The translations under genes and the position numbers were made by a program. Shown here piece by piece: positions 8,460 through 18,008 of a stretch of 64,000 bases of DNA (position 1 is its first letter; each line of letters begins with the position of its first letter). The notes beneath the pieces are model-generated. The model saw only the letters and a program-made list of their open reading frames with translations, did no database searches and was not told where the DNA came from. The stretch spans positions 1 through 64,000 of the forward strand of contig PNAJ01000063.1 in NCBI GenBank assembly GCA_003170295.1, in the 5' to 3' direction. The DNA is from Bryobacterales bacterium. Its GTDB lineage: Bacteria > Acidobacteriota > Terriglobia > Bryobacterales > Bryobacteraceae.

Positions 8460-10133
8460 GTGTTTCATTCATATCTATCGTTGCTGTGCGCGATTTCGCA
8501 AGTGCCGGCCGATAAAGCGCCGGAGATTGCATCGCGCGACGCGCCGGCGACGTTTAACACGAAGGTGAATCTGGTGATGGTTCCCGTGGTGGTGCGCGAT
8601 TCAAAGGGGCATCCCATCGGGACGCTTAAAAAAGAAGATTTTCAGCTCTTCGACAAAGGGAAACCGCAGGTTATTTCGAAATTTACGATCGAAAAAGCGG
8701 ATGGTCACGTGGTGCCGCTGGAGGTAACGGCGACGGAGCCGGGCGAAAAAGCTGCGGAGGGTCCACCGACGGCGAGCCGGTTTGTCACGTATCTGTTCGA
8801 TGACATGCATACGAGCTTTGGCGACTTGGCGCAGGCTCGCATCGCGGCTGCGAAGCATTTGGCCGAATCTCTAAAAGGGGCCGATCGGGCGGCGATTTAT
8901 ACCACCTCCGGGCAAAACATGCTCGACTTTACCGACGATCGGGAGAAGCTGCAAGAGGCGATGAATCGCATCATGCCGCGGTCGCGAAGAACACCCGGTC
9001 AGATCGACTGCCCGGACGTTACTGAGTACATGGCGGACCTGATCCAGAACAGGAACGATCCGACGGCGCTGTCGGCCGCGGCGCAGGATGCCATGGTATG
9101 CGGTGGCGGCAACATGACCCTGACGATGGCGCAAGGGATGGCGCAGGCCGCCGCCAGCCGGGTGACGAGCATTGCCGAAGCGGACACGCAGATTACGCTC
9201 GCGGCTTTGAAGAGTACGGTGCAGCGGATGGCGGCGATGCCGGGGCAGCGGACGATCGTGATGGTGTCCTCGGGATTTCTGATCACGATCAATCACCGCC
9301 TGGAAGAAACCGAAGTGATCGATCGGGCGATTCGCTCCAACGTGACCATCAGCACGCTCGACGCGCGAGGGCTCTATACGGTCATCCCTGGCGGGGATGC
9401 GAGCCAGAGGACGACCAATCTCGCCACCGCCAACATCAAGGCCCGGTATCAAACGGAGAGCGCTCTGGTAGAGGGCGACGTGCTGGGCGAGTTGGCCGAC
9501 GGAACGGGCGGAACGTTTTTTCACAACAACAACGATTTGCAGGAGGGATTCCGTCGCACGGGGGCGACTCCGGAGTTTATGTACGTGCTGGGGTTCTCGC
9601 CGCAGAATTTGAAATTCGACGGCAGCTTTCACGCGTTGAAAGTAACGGCAAGAGATACCAAGGGTGTCACGTTGCAGGCGCGGCGCGGATATTATGCACC
9701 CAAGCATGCGAACGATCCGGCGGAGGACGCGAAGGAAGAGATCCGCGTGGCGTTGTTTTCGCGGGAGGAGATGTCGGACATCCCGGTCGACTTGCAAACG
9801 CAGTTTTTCAAGACCGATAAAAGTGCGAGGCTCTCGGTGCTGGCACATGTGGACCTGAAGCATATCCGCTTTAAGAAGGCGGACGGGCGGAACCGGAACA
9901 CGCTGAGTATCGTCTCGGCCGTGTTCGATCGCAATGGCATACTGGTGGGCGCGATCCAGAAGGACGTCGATATGCGTTTGAAGGAAGAAACCTTCGAGAA
10001 GATGATTGCCGCTGGAATCGGGATGAAGACCAGCTTCGACGTTGCGCCGGGAAGTTATGTGATCAGGCTGGTAGTGCGCGATAGTGAAGGGCAGACGATG
10101 GCGGCGCGCAATCGCGTTGTCGAGATTCCGTAG
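8460..10133 (+). CDS. VWFA-related Acidobacterial domain protein (TIGR03436 type), copy 1
   Basis: A 557-residue protein that starts at GTG 8460 with GGAAC just upstream. After a short hydrophobic N-terminus comes the diagnostic TIGR03436 opening: VNLVMVPVVVRDSKGHPIG followed by LKKEDFQLFDKGKPQ. The VWA-like core has TYLFDDMHTSFGDLAQAR and later GQRTIVMVSSGFLIT, where the MIDAS is degenerate relative to DxSxS. ADGTGGTFFHNNNDLQEGF and the YVLGFSP strand follow, then a C-terminal beta domain. Such proteins are numerous in Acidobacteriota, probably surface or periplasmic, and without a proven role. The paralogue begins 14 nt downstream. Confidence 0.88.
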   Translation: MFHSYLSLLCAISQVPADKAPEIASRDAPATFNTKVNLVMVPVVVRDSKGHPIGTLKKEDFQLFDKGKPQVISKFTIEKADGHVVPLEVTATEPGEKAAEGPPTASRFVTYLFDDMHTSFGDLAQARIAAAKHLAESLKGADRAAIYTTSGQNMLDFTDDREKLQEAMNRIMPRSRRTPGQIDCPDVTEYMADLIQNRNDPTALSAAAQDAMVCGGGNMTLTMAQGMAQAAASRVTSIAEADTQITLAALKSTVQRMAAMPGQRTIVMVSSGFLITINHRLEETEVIDRAIRSNVTISTLDARGLYTVIPGGDASQRTTNLATANIKARYQTESALVEGDVLGELADGTGGTFFHNNNDLQEGFRRTGATPEFMYVLGFSPQNLKFDGSFHALKVTARDTKGVTLQARRGYYAPKHANDPAEDAKEEIRVALFSREEMSDIPVDLQTQFFKTDKSARLSVLAHVDLKHIRFKKADGRNRNTLSIVSAVFDRNGILVGAIQKDVDMRLKEETFEKMIAAGIGMKTSFDVAPGSYVIRLVVRDSEGQTMAARNRVVEIP

Positions 10134-10147
10134 ATGGGGGATCGAGC

Positions 10148-12376
10148 ATGAGAATTTTCATCGGCTTTCTTGTTTTAGCGGTGTACGGCGCTGCTCAGAC
10201 CACGCCTTTGCCGGGCGATCCGAACAACATCCTGCGTGTGGAAACCAACGTCGTCCTGGTGGATGCGGTGGTGACTGACAAAAAGGGCAACTACGTTCGC
10301 GACCTGAAGCAGAAGGATTTTAAGGTCTGGGAAGACAACAAAGAGCAGACCATCAAGAGCTTCTCCTTTGAAGCCGATCCGGCGTCGCCTTTGAATTCGC
10401 AGCCGCGATACCTGGTGCTGTTCTTCGACAACTCGACGATGAATTTCAACGACCAGGCGGTCGCGCGAAAGGCCGCGGTTAGTTTCATCGATTCCAATGC
10501 CGGGCCGAATCGGCTGATGGCGATCGTAAATTACGGCGGATCCTTGCAGATCGCGCAAAACTTCACCAGCGATGTGGAGCGGCTGAAGGCGATCGCCGGG
10601 GGAACGAAGATTCCGATGGGTCCGACGCCGAATGACAATGTTCCGGGCGGGCTGGGGCGCGCGGCCGCGGATTTCGGCGCTCGCGATCTGATTTTGGGAA
10701 TCCGTAGTCTGGCGAAAAATCTCGCGTCGATTCCAGGCCGGAAGACGCTGGTGCTGTTGACGGCGGGGTTCCGAGTGACGCCCGATCAACTTTCTGAAGT
10801 GACGGCGACGATCGATGTGTGCAACCGGTCGAATGTCGCAATTTATCCGATCGACGTGCGGGGTCTGGTGGCGCCCACCGTGTGGAATCGGCCCGTGCCC
10901 TCCGAACCGTCTCCTTTTAGAAATGCATCTTACATTCCGCAGGGGCGAGGCGGTGGCGGCGGAGGTGGGGGTACCGGCGGAGGCACTGGAGGAACAGGTA
11001 GCGGCGGTGGCGGCCGCGGTGGAGCGCCTGGAGGAGGTACGGGCGGAGGTACGGGCGGAACAGGTGGTGGTGTCGGTGGTGGCGGTCGCGGAGGCTCGGG
11101 CGGAACAGGCGGCACGGGGAGCGGAGGCACAGGACGATCCGGTGCACCGGGTGGCGGGGGAGGAGGCGGAGCAACGGTCGTGCCAAGACCGATGCCGACG
11201 AACGCCGCGCGCATGATGATTCCGAGGATTCCGGACAGCGCGTCGACTAATCAACAGGTGATGTATATGCTCGCCGACGGCACGGGCGGGTTCGTGATCA
11301 TGAATACCAACGATCTGTTGGGCGGGATGCAGAAGATCGCCAAAGAGATGAATGAGTTTTACCTGATCGGCTACACGCCACCGGAGCGCGAGGAAGGCAA
11401 GGAAACGTGTCACTCCATTCGGGTAAAGGTGGATAAGGGCGGCGACAACGTGAGGGCGCGGTCGGGATATTGCACAGCAAAGCTAAAGGATGTGCTGGCG
11501 CAGACGCCGACGGAAAAGACGCTCGAGAATCGAGTGGCGGCAGCCGCGCCGGGAAATGTTGCGGCCTCCATGCAGGCTCCGTATTTTTTCACGGGCACGA
11601 ATGTGGCGCGCGTCACCGTGGCGTTGGAGTTTCCGTCGGGATCGCTGAAGTTCGATAAAGAGAAGGGCAAGCAGAAGTCCGCGATTAACGTCTTGGGTAT
11701 CGCGTATAAGTTGGATGGCTCGGTGGGCGCACGCTTTAGCGATACGGTGAAGATCGATCTCGAAAACCAGAAAGAGGTCGAGGCGTTTCAGGAGCGCACC
11801 TATCATTACGAGAACCAGTTCGACGTGGCGTCGGGCACCTACAATCTGAAGGTCGTATTCAGCACCGGCGGCGAGAACTACGGGAAAATTGAGCAACCGC
11901 TGGTGGTGGATTCTTACGACGTGAAGAAGTTCAGCTTGAGCGCGCTCGCGCTCAGTTCGCATTTTCAGAAAGTAGGGGAAGCGGATCAGCGGCTGGAAGC
12001 GGCACTGCTCGAAGACCGGACACCGTTGATCGCGCAAGGCTTTCAAGTGATCCCGGCGGGATCGGCGAAGTTCAAAAAAACGGATAAAGCCGCCATCTAT
12101 TTCGAGATCTACGAGCCTGCTCTTCTCGATGCGGAGCCGCCAAAGACCCTGGCGATCGGCCTCCAGCTTCGGGTGCTCGATGCCAAGGGGGCGGTGAAGT
12201 CCGACTCGGGCGGATTCCGCGTCCCGCTTCCAGAGAAGGGCGGCAATCCGGCGATTCCCTTCGCGGGTCAAATACCGGTGGCGACGCTCGAGCCGGGGAT
12301 GTACAAGGTGGAGCTGACCGCCGTCGATAGCGCGAACAATACATTCCAGCGGACGGCGAATTTCGAAGTGCAGTAG
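10148..12376 (+). CDS. VWFA-related Acidobacterial domain protein (TIGR03436 type), copy 2, with glycine-rich insert
   Basis: A 742-residue secreted paralogue of the preceding protein (signal peptide MRIFIGFLVLAVYGAAQT). The N-terminal VVLVDAVVTDKKGNYVRDLK and KDFKVWEDNKEQTIKSF match the TIGR03436 opening, RYLVLFFDNSTMNFNDQ the VWA strand, and GRKTLVLLTAGFRV the later core. Unlike copy 1, about 75 residues of nearly pure Gly with Thr, Arg and Ser (residues about 266-342) are inserted between the VWA core and the ADGTGGFVIMNTNDL segment. The C-terminal 350 residues are beta-rich and unmatched. The two genes are head-to-tail, consistent with tandem duplication and divergence. Confidence 0.86.
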   Translation: MRIFIGFLVLAVYGAAQTTPLPGDPNNILRVETNVVLVDAVVTDKKGNYVRDLKQKDFKVWEDNKEQTIKSFSFEADPASPLNSQPRYLVLFFDNSTMNFNDQAVARKAAVSFIDSNAGPNRLMAIVNYGGSLQIAQNFTSDVERLKAIAGGTKIPMGPTPNDNVPGGLGRAAADFGARDLILGIRSLAKNLASIPGRKTLVLLTAGFRVTPDQLSEVTATIDVCNRSNVAIYPIDVRGLVAPTVWNRPVPSEPSPFRNASYIPQGRGGGGGGGGTGGGTGGTGSGGGGRGGAPGGGTGGGTGGTGGGVGGGGRGGSGGTGGTGSGGTGRSGAPGGGGGGGATVVPRPMPTNAARMMIPRIPDSASTNQQVMYMLADGTGGFVIMNTNDLLGGMQKIAKEMNEFYLIGYTPPEREEGKETCHSIRVKVDKGGDNVRARSGYCTAKLKDVLAQTPTEKTLENRVAAAAPGNVAASMQAPYFFTGTNVARVTVALEFPSGSLKFDKEKGKQKSAINVLGIAYKLDGSVGARFSDTVKIDLENQKEVEAFQERTYHYENQFDVASGTYNLKVVFSTGGENYGKIEQPLVVDSYDVKKFSLSALALSSHFQKVGEADQRLEAALLEDRTPLIAQGFQVIPAGSAKFKKTDKAAIYFEIYEPALLDAEPPKTLAIGLQLRVLDAKGAVKSDSGGFRVPLPEKGGNPAIPFAGQIPVATLEPGMYKVELTAVDSANNTFQRTANFEVQ
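10945..11174 (+). repeat. Low-complexity GGN tract encoding a Gly-rich linker
   Basis: About 230 bases of GGN-type triplets inside the second VWFA gene encode runs of Gly interrupted by Thr, Ser, Arg and Ala-Pro. Short imperfect direct repeats (GGAGGTACGGGC-like) recur. It looks like a slippage-expanded disordered spacer. Confidence 0.8.
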
Positions 12377-12378
12377 GT

Positions 12379-13365
12379 TTACGGCTGATCGATCTTGAAT
12401 CTCCAGACATTCTGTTCGCGGAGATTGGAGAGCCACACCGATCCGTGACCGACGCGGATCGAATCGCCGCCGGGGCCGACCCATTGTTTGACGACGACGT
12501 TCTTTTCGGGATCAATCTCCGTGATGGGGATCTGAAATGCCGTGGCCCATACATGGCCTGCTCCGAATGCGATCTCGCCGCCGGGGCCGGGAATACCCGC
12601 TTCGACATTGGCCAGCAATTTATTCGTTTTCGCATCGACCCGCGAGACCGTGCCGTCGCCCTGGTTCAGCGTCCAGATGGAACCGGCTCCGGCAGTGAGA
12701 AAACGGGGGCCGGGACCGACTTCGATGGTATTGGTGACCATGTTCGTTTTCGGATCGACACGAGTGAGCAGGTTTTTTTCTGGAGTCGTGATCCATACCG
12801 CGCCCTCGGCATAGATGCAGGACGCTGAGTTCGGCGCGACGACGATCTCAGCCACGACTTTATTCGACGCCGGGTGGATGCGCGAGAGGACTCCCTTTTT
12901 ATCGGTCAGCATCCAGACGCTATCTGGGCTGGTGGCGATCCCGCCTTCGCTATCGGCCGGCCCGAACGGCAGCGTCGCGACGACCTGATTTGTTTTCGCG
13001 TCGACTCGGGAGAGTGTTTTGTCGCCACAATTCGGCACCCAGATGCTGCCGAAACCGGCGGCCAGTCCCGAACACGGCTTCTGGCCGACTGTCACCGCCG
13101 CGACAACCTGATTGGTTTTGATGTCGAGACGATGCACCGTGTTTTTAGGGCCGTTCGTAACCCAAACGGCGTCGTCGGTAAGCACCTGCCAATCCGGAGT
13201 GCCTTCAATGGGAAACACGGCGTCCGGTTTGATGGCCGCCATCTCGCGCTTCACGCCTGGGGTCGAAACGCCGGGCTTCGGCGGACGCGGAGGCCTCTTT
13301 TTCGGAGCGTCCTGCGCGTGGACGAGGGAGAGCAGAAACATCGGAAGGATCAGTCGGTTGTTCAT
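12379..13365 (-). CDS. Secreted Vgb/YVTN-like beta-propeller, copy 1
   Basis: A 328-residue exported protein with signal peptide MNNRLILPMFLLSLVHA, a short Pro/Lys-rich stretch (KKRPPRPPKPG) and then a propeller of about seven blades. The blade motif recurs as RLDIKTNQVVAAV, RVDAKTNQVVATL, RIHPASNKVVAEI, RVDPKTNMVTNTI and RVDAKTNKLLANV. The fold resembles the virginiamycin B lyase-like and YVTN families. Nothing shows lyase activity. Its stop is 2 nt from the convergent VWFA gene stop. A paralogue lies 7 nt upstream in the same orientation. Confidence 0.8.
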   Translation of the reverse strand: MNNRLILPMFLLSLVHAQDAPKKRPPRPPKPGVSTPGVKREMAAIKPDAVFPIEGTPDWQVLTDDAVWVTNGPKNTVHRLDIKTNQVVAAVTVGQKPCSGLAAGFGSIWVPNCGDKTLSRVDAKTNQVVATLPFGPADSEGGIATSPDSVWMLTDKKGVLSRIHPASNKVVAEIVVAPNSASCIYAEGAVWITTPEKNLLTRVDPKTNMVTNTIEVGPGPRFLTAGAGSIWTLNQGDGTVSRVDAKTNKLLANVEAGIPGPGGEIAFGAGHVWATAFQIPITEIDPEKNVVVKQWVGPGGDSIRVGHGSVWLSNLREQNVWRFKIDQP

Positions 13366-13372
13366 GTGATTT

Positions 13373-14554
13373 TTATTCTGCTAGCGTCGCTAGAATGCGC
13401 TTGGGATCGAGCCGCCACAGCGTTCCCAGTTCCAGATTCGTCAGCCATAACGAGCCTTGGCCGAACTGAATCGCTCCGCCGCCGGGTCCCCAGAATTGTT
13501 GCGCGACTTTCTCACTCGACGGATCTATACGAGTGATCGGAAAGCCGGTGAGCGTCACCCAAATCGAACCCTGTCCGATGGCGATGCCGCCCGCCGTTGC
13601 GCCGGAGATTCCGGTTTCGATGGTCTTCGTTACTTTGCTGGTCTTGGGGTCGATGCGCTCGATCTTTCCTTCTTTCAGGCACAGAACCCACAGCGAAGCT
13701 TCTCCGATCGCGAGCGCGGTTGGGTCCGGCGATACCTCAATTCGTTTTTCGACCAAGGTTGTTTCCGGATTGATTCGGAGCACGCGATTTTCGGAAGGAC
13801 ATGTGACCCAAAGATCTGTCTCTCCAAACGTCAGAGTGTTGCAGCCGGCCGGCAGGCGCAGCTCCGAGACGACTTTGTTCTGGTCCGGGTCAACGCGCGA
13901 GAGCGTGGTTTTATCGTCGCTGAGAATCCAGATGCTGTCTGCGTTTGCGGCAACCGCGGGCACCGCACTCCCGATGCCGGAATCGATCTTCGCTGGCTCG
14001 GCAAGTTTGACGGGTTCGCGAGCGCCCTTGCCTTCGATAGGTTTCGATTCGGCGGGTTTGGGATCAACAGGCTTTTCATCACCCGGTTTAGTATCTGCGG
14101 GCTTTGCTTCACCCTCGGCTGCTGGACCACGCGGACCTCTGCCCTGTCTTGGAGGGGGCGCCTTCGGATCGGCCGCGATCTTCGCGTCGAGCCGCATCAA
14201 TGAGTGTGTCTCGCAGCTGGGAATCCACAGGCTGGTGAATCCTGTTGCCGAGCCGCCGCACAGATTGCTGAATCCCACCACCGGATCGACCAGTTTATTG
14301 GTTTTCGCATCCAGCCGCTCCAGGCCGCCGGTCTTGTTAGGAATCAGAATGGAATCGGAAAAAACAATCCAGCGCGGCGCGAGGGGCAACTCCACCTCCG
14401 CCTTCACGCTGGCGAATGGAATCTGAATCCCGGGAGTCTTGATCCCCTGCTTAGGCGCCGGGTCTGCACTTTTCGCGTCCTTTTTCGGCGTCGTGCTTTG
14501 TGCGGCGGACACCGTCACTGTGAGAGTAAAACAAAGTCCGATCAGGATGCGCAT
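13373..14554 (-). CDS. Secreted Vgb/YVTN-like beta-propeller, copy 2, with Pro/Lys-rich insert
   Basis: A 393-residue paralogue of the 12379-13365 product; both end with a GPGGxxIxxGxGSLWLTNL-like blade. It has a signal peptide and the same blade motif (RLDAKTNKLVDPV, RVDPDQNKVVSEL, RINPETTLVEKRI, RIDPKTSKVTKTI). Between two blades sits a low-complexity insert rich in Pro, Lys, Asp and Glu (KPADTKPGDEKPVDPKPAES and neighbours, about residues 140-180). A periplasmic binding or scaffold role is inferred only from the fold. It is the first gene of the two-gene minus-strand unit. Confidence 0.8.
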   Translation of the reverse strand: MRILIGLCFTLTVTVSAAQSTTPKKDAKSADPAPKQGIKTPGIQIPFASVKAEVELPLAPRWIVFSDSILIPNKTGGLERLDAKTNKLVDPVVGFSNLCGGSATGFTSLWIPSCETHSLMRLDAKIAADPKAPPPRQGRGPRGPAAEGEAKPADTKPGDEKPVDPKPAESKPIEGKGAREPVKLAEPAKIDSGIGSAVPAVAANADSIWILSDDKTTLSRVDPDQNKVVSELRLPAGCNTLTFGETDLWVTCPSENRVLRINPETTLVEKRIEVSPDPTALAIGEASLWVLCLKEGKIERIDPKTSKVTKTIETGISGATAGGIAIGQGSIWVTLTGFPITRIDPSSEKVAQQFWGPGGGAIQFGQGSLWLTNLELGTLWRLDPKRILATLAE

Positions 14555-14647
14555 CGATTCTCCATAAAGGGTTTCGAGACCAGACGGGGAATCATAACCT
14601 GGGCGGCGTGGCCGATGTCCGCTTAGTATAACTCGAAATCAGGATCG

Positions 14648-14677
14648 TTGACATGGAGAGCGAAGAAGTGGTAAAAA
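14648..14677 (+). promoter_or_regulatory. Candidate sigma-70-type promoter
   Basis: The 278-nt gap 14555-14832 between divergent genes holds TTGACA (14648-14653) followed, after 18 nt, by TAAAAA (14672-14677), about 155 nt ahead of the DUF1549/DUF1553 gene start. The -35 is perfect and the -10 weak. Nothing else recognisable was seen in this gap. Confidence 0.4.
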
Positions 14678-14832
14678 TGACCATAGAATAACGGTCCCGT
14701 GCATCCGTTTTGAGTTTCGCCCCCGTCCGGCAGTCACGCTTGATGTTCCGTCGGCGACGAGGCTATGCCACTCAGGCCACTGAGCCCCCGCGACGGACTA
14801 AACTGAAGTTGTCTGGAGACTCAAGGCTTATC

Positions 14833-17800
14833 ATGCGTTGTTTGCCGATACTCGGAATCGCGCCGCTCCTGCTAGCCGGCTCTCTCAACGCGCAAGCGAC
14901 GCCGGATTATTTTGAGATGAAGATCCGGCCTCTTCTCGCCACCAATTGCTACTCGTGCCATACCGATTCCGCTCTGGGCGGTTTGCGGCTCGATAGCCGC
15001 GAGTCGATGCTCAAGGGCGGCAGCCGCGGGCCGTCTCTGGCGCCCGGCGATCCCGAGAAAAGTATTCTCATCCAAGCGGTCCGTCAAACCGACCCCAAGC
15101 TCAAGATGCCGATGGGTTCCAAGCTGAAGGATTCCGAAGTGGAGGATCTGGTGGCGTGGGTCAAGGCCGGGGCTGTTTGGCCAACGTCAGCGGTTCCGCT
15201 GACGACCAGTACGAAAACCAACGGGAAGTATGTGATTCCTCCGGCGCGCAAAGCCTTCTGGTCGCTGCTTCCGTTGAAGGATCCGCAGTCGCCGCTGGTG
15301 AAGGATGCGAAGTGGCCGAAGTCTCCCATCGACAAGTTCATCCTGGCGCGTCTCGAAAAAGACGGGATGAAGCCCGTGCGTCCAGCAAACAAACACGACC
15401 TGCTTCGCCGCGCGACGCTGGACCTCACTGGTCTGCCTCCGACACCGGAAGAGATCGCGGCCTTCGACAGCGACACCTCGCCCGAAGCGTTCGCAAAGGT
15501 GATCGACAGGTTGCTTGCTTCGCCGCATTATGGCGAGCGATGGGGCCGCGAATGGCTCGACGTCGCGCGCTTCGGCGAGGACGATTACCGCAGCTTGAAT
15601 CCATTTCCGCGAGGCTATTTCCCGTACGCGAACGCCTATATTTATCGCGACTGGGTGATCCAGGCGTTCAACGACGATCTGCCTTACGACCAATTTGTGA
15701 AAGCTCAGGTAGCGGGCGATCTGCTCGACGAAAAAATCCGCTATAAGTATCTGCCGGCGACGGGATTTCTCGGCCTCGGACCATGGTATTTCGATAACGG
15801 CGCGGTGGAGGTAACGCGCGCCGACGAGCGTCACGATCGCGTGGATGTGGTGACCCGCGGATTCCTGGGCCTGACGGTTGCCTGCGCGCGCTGCCACGAT
15901 CATAAGTACGACCCCATTCCTCAGGCCGATTATTATTCGCTCGCGGGTGTGTTTAAGAATACGTCCTATCATGAGTATCCGCTGGCTCCCAAAGCAATCG
16001 TGGAGGAGCATCTGAAGATCGAAGCGGAGGTCGAGAAGAAACAGAAGATTCTTCAGGAAATGCAGACCGCGTTGAGCGCGTCGTTTTCCGAATCGCTCGC
16101 GTTCCAGACCTCGAACTATTTGCAAGGCGTATATGAGGTCGCCGGCCAGAAGAAAGAGAAGGACGCGATTGTAGAGGCGCGGAAGCTCGATTACGAACTT
16201 CTCGAACGTTGGATTACCTACTTCGGAAAGACCACCGAAAAGTATCACGAGAAGGAAGCCTGGCAGGCTCTCATGAATAAGGCGGTGCCCGCTCCCCCTG
16301 CTGGCGGCGAAGGGCGACGTGGTCGTGGAGGACGCGGCGGCGGTGGTGGCGGCGGCAATCCGGAAGTGAAAAAGCTCGCCGACGAGTTTCAGGCGAACGT
16401 GGTCAAGGCGATGCTTGCCCGCAAGGAACTGGACGACGAAAACCAGGTCATCACGTCCAAGTCGCTTGAAGGCACGAAGAAAAAAAAGCGCGCCAACAAG
16501 CCGAATGAGTTTATCACCAACGACGACTTCTGTCCGGGATGCGGCCTCCGGTTGAAGAACATGCCGGAACAGGAAAGTAACTTCTGGACCGAGATTTTCC
16601 AGCGCGAACTGCGCGATTCAGACGACCCTACCGTGGATTTAGCCAACGGCGCAAAAGCCCCGAAGCCGGGTGTTCTGTTGTTCCGCGGATGGGGCCTGGA
16701 GAGCCGCGTCGGACCGGAAGCGCAGGCGCGCATGGCTTCGATCAAGGCCGATATCGAGGCGGCGCGAAAGAAACTCGAGCCCGGCTATCCTTATATACAC
16801 GGCGTCGAGGATGTGGAAAAGCCGGCGGATCTGGAACTCGCCCTTCGCGGCAATCCGAACACGCTCGGGGATGTTGTTCCCCGTCATTTCCTGAGCGTGC
16901 TTTCCAAGGACGATCCACAGCCGTTCAAGCAAGGCAGCGGCCGCCTGGAACTGGCCGAGGATATTCTGAAGCAGCCCATCGCGATGCGAGTGATCGTCAA
17001 TCGCGTTTGGAAAGGCCACTTCGGCACCGGCATTGTCGATACGCCGAGCAACTTCGGAGTCGGAGGCGAGCGTCCGACCAATCCTGACCTGCTCGACTAT
17101 CTTGCAACGCAGTTCATCAAAGACGGAATGTCGATCAAGAAACTGCATCGGACGATTATGCTGAGCGCGACCTATCAGCTCAGCGCCGACAACGATCCGG
17201 TCAACTTCGCGAAGGATTCCGGCGACCGCCTCTACTGGCGAGTCGAGCGCAAGCGCATGGACGCAGAGCAGATTCGCGACGCGGTCCTGATGGTCGCGGG
17301 CAATCTCGATAATTCGCTCGGCGGACCGAGCCAGGATCTCTCGCCGGCCTTTACGCGTCGCACCGTGTACGGGAAAGTCAGCCGCTACAAGCTGGACGAG
17401 TATCTCCAGTTATTCGATTTTCCAAGCCCGAACATCAGCGCCGAAAAGCGGTTCACGACTACAGTTCCGCTGCAGCGGCTGTTCCTGATGAATAGCGACT
17501 TCATGCAGGTCGAATCCGAGGAGTTGGCGAAACGTGTCGCGAGCGAGCCCGACAATCGCGCGCGAATCGGAAAAGTGTATATGCTCGCCTACGGCCGCGA
17601 TCCCAGTGCGGAGGAAATTAAGCTTGGCCTTGACTATCTGCATGCTGAGCCGATGCGCGAGTACGAAGAAGAGAAGAACAAACCGGAAGACGGCGGTGGC
17701 CGCGGAGGTCGCGGCGGAGGCGCACCGTTCACGGGAGCAGCGAAGCCCGAGCCTACCGAAGGCGGAGCCGGAGCCGACGCAGCAGCGGTCGCAGCCGCTG

Positions 17801-17976
17801 CTCCAGATGGTGCCGCGCCCGCTGCCGCGCCAATGATGGGAATGGGAATGTTCGGCGGCATGGCCGGTCGCGGTGGACGCGGTCCTGCCGCGCCCGAAGT
17901 GAAGTACGAACCAACGGCGTGGGGCCGCTACGTCAAAGTGCTGCTGAGTTCCAGCGAGTTTGTGTTTATCAATTAG
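14833..17976 (+). CDS. Planctomycete-type cytochrome c / DUF1549 / DUF1553 protein
   Basis: A 1047-residue secreted protein. The frame is open from a TTG at 14710, but ATG 14833 starts a proper signal peptide (MRCLPILGIAPLLLAGSLNA) and is preferred. The N-terminal PSCyt1 domain has heme motif CYSCH. DUF1549 follows (PIDKFILARLEKDGMKPVRP to ACARCHDHKYDPI, with a second CxxCH). DUF1553 comes after a long variable region (IAMRVIVNRVWKGHFGTGIV onward). Two Gly/Arg-rich inserts and a CPGCG knuckle interrupt the typical layout. It pairs with the DUF1501 gene 32 nt downstream, as is standard in Planctomycetes and Acidobacteria, where such pairs are thought to act in polysaccharide or sulfatase contexts. 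Confidence 0.9.
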   Translation: MRCLPILGIAPLLLAGSLNAQATPDYFEMKIRPLLATNCYSCHTDSALGGLRLDSRESMLKGGSRGPSLAPGDPEKSILIQAVRQTDPKLKMPMGSKLKDSEVEDLVAWVKAGAVWPTSAVPLTTSTKTNGKYVIPPARKAFWSLLPLKDPQSPLVKDAKWPKSPIDKFILARLEKDGMKPVRPANKHDLLRRATLDLTGLPPTPEEIAAFDSDTSPEAFAKVIDRLLASPHYGERWGREWLDVARFGEDDYRSLNPFPRGYFPYANAYIYRDWVIQAFNDDLPYDQFVKAQVAGDLLDEKIRYKYLPATGFLGLGPWYFDNGAVEVTRADERHDRVDVVTRGFLGLTVACARCHDHKYDPIPQADYYSLAGVFKNTSYHEYPLAPKAIVEEHLKIEAEVEKKQKILQEMQTALSASFSESLAFQTSNYLQGVYEVAGQKKEKDAIVEARKLDYELLERWITYFGKTTEKYHEKEAWQALMNKAVPAPPAGGEGRRGRGGRGGGGGGGNPEVKKLADEFQANVVKAMLARKELDDENQVITSKSLEGTKKKKRANKPNEFITNDDFCPGCGLRLKNMPEQESNFWTEIFQRELRDSDDPTVDLANGAKAPKPGVLLFRGWGLESRVGPEAQARMASIKADIEAARKKLEPGYPYIHGVEDVEKPADLELALRGNPNTLGDVVPRHFLSVLSKDDPQPFKQGSGRLELAEDILKQPIAMRVIVNRVWKGHFGTGIVDTPSNFGVGGERPTNPDLLDYLATQFIKDGMSIKKLHRTIMLSATYQLSADNDPVNFAKDSGDRLYWRVERKRMDAEQIRDAVLMVAGNLDNSLGGPSQDLSPAFTRRTVYGKVSRYKLDEYLQLFDFPSPNISAEKRFTTTVPLQRLFLMNSDFMQVESEELAKRVASEPDNRARIGKVYMLAYGRDPSAEEIKLGLDYLHAEPMREYEEEKNKPEDGGGRGGRGGGAPFTGAAKPEPTEGGAGADAAAVAAAAPDGAAPAAAPMMGMGMFGGMAGRGGRGPAAPEVKYEPTAWGRYVKVLLSSSEFVFIN

Positions 17977-18008
17977 AGAAGAATGCTTTGCAGCATCCGT
18001 AGGAGACT

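Noticed and set aside
10930..11214. Pro-rich minus-strand frame
   Set aside because: It is the complement of the glycine tract in the VWFA gene.
14710..14832. Possible TTG start 41 codons upstream for the DUF1549/DUF1553 protein
   Set aside because: The added residues are basic and non-homologous; ATG 14833 starts a proper signal peptide.
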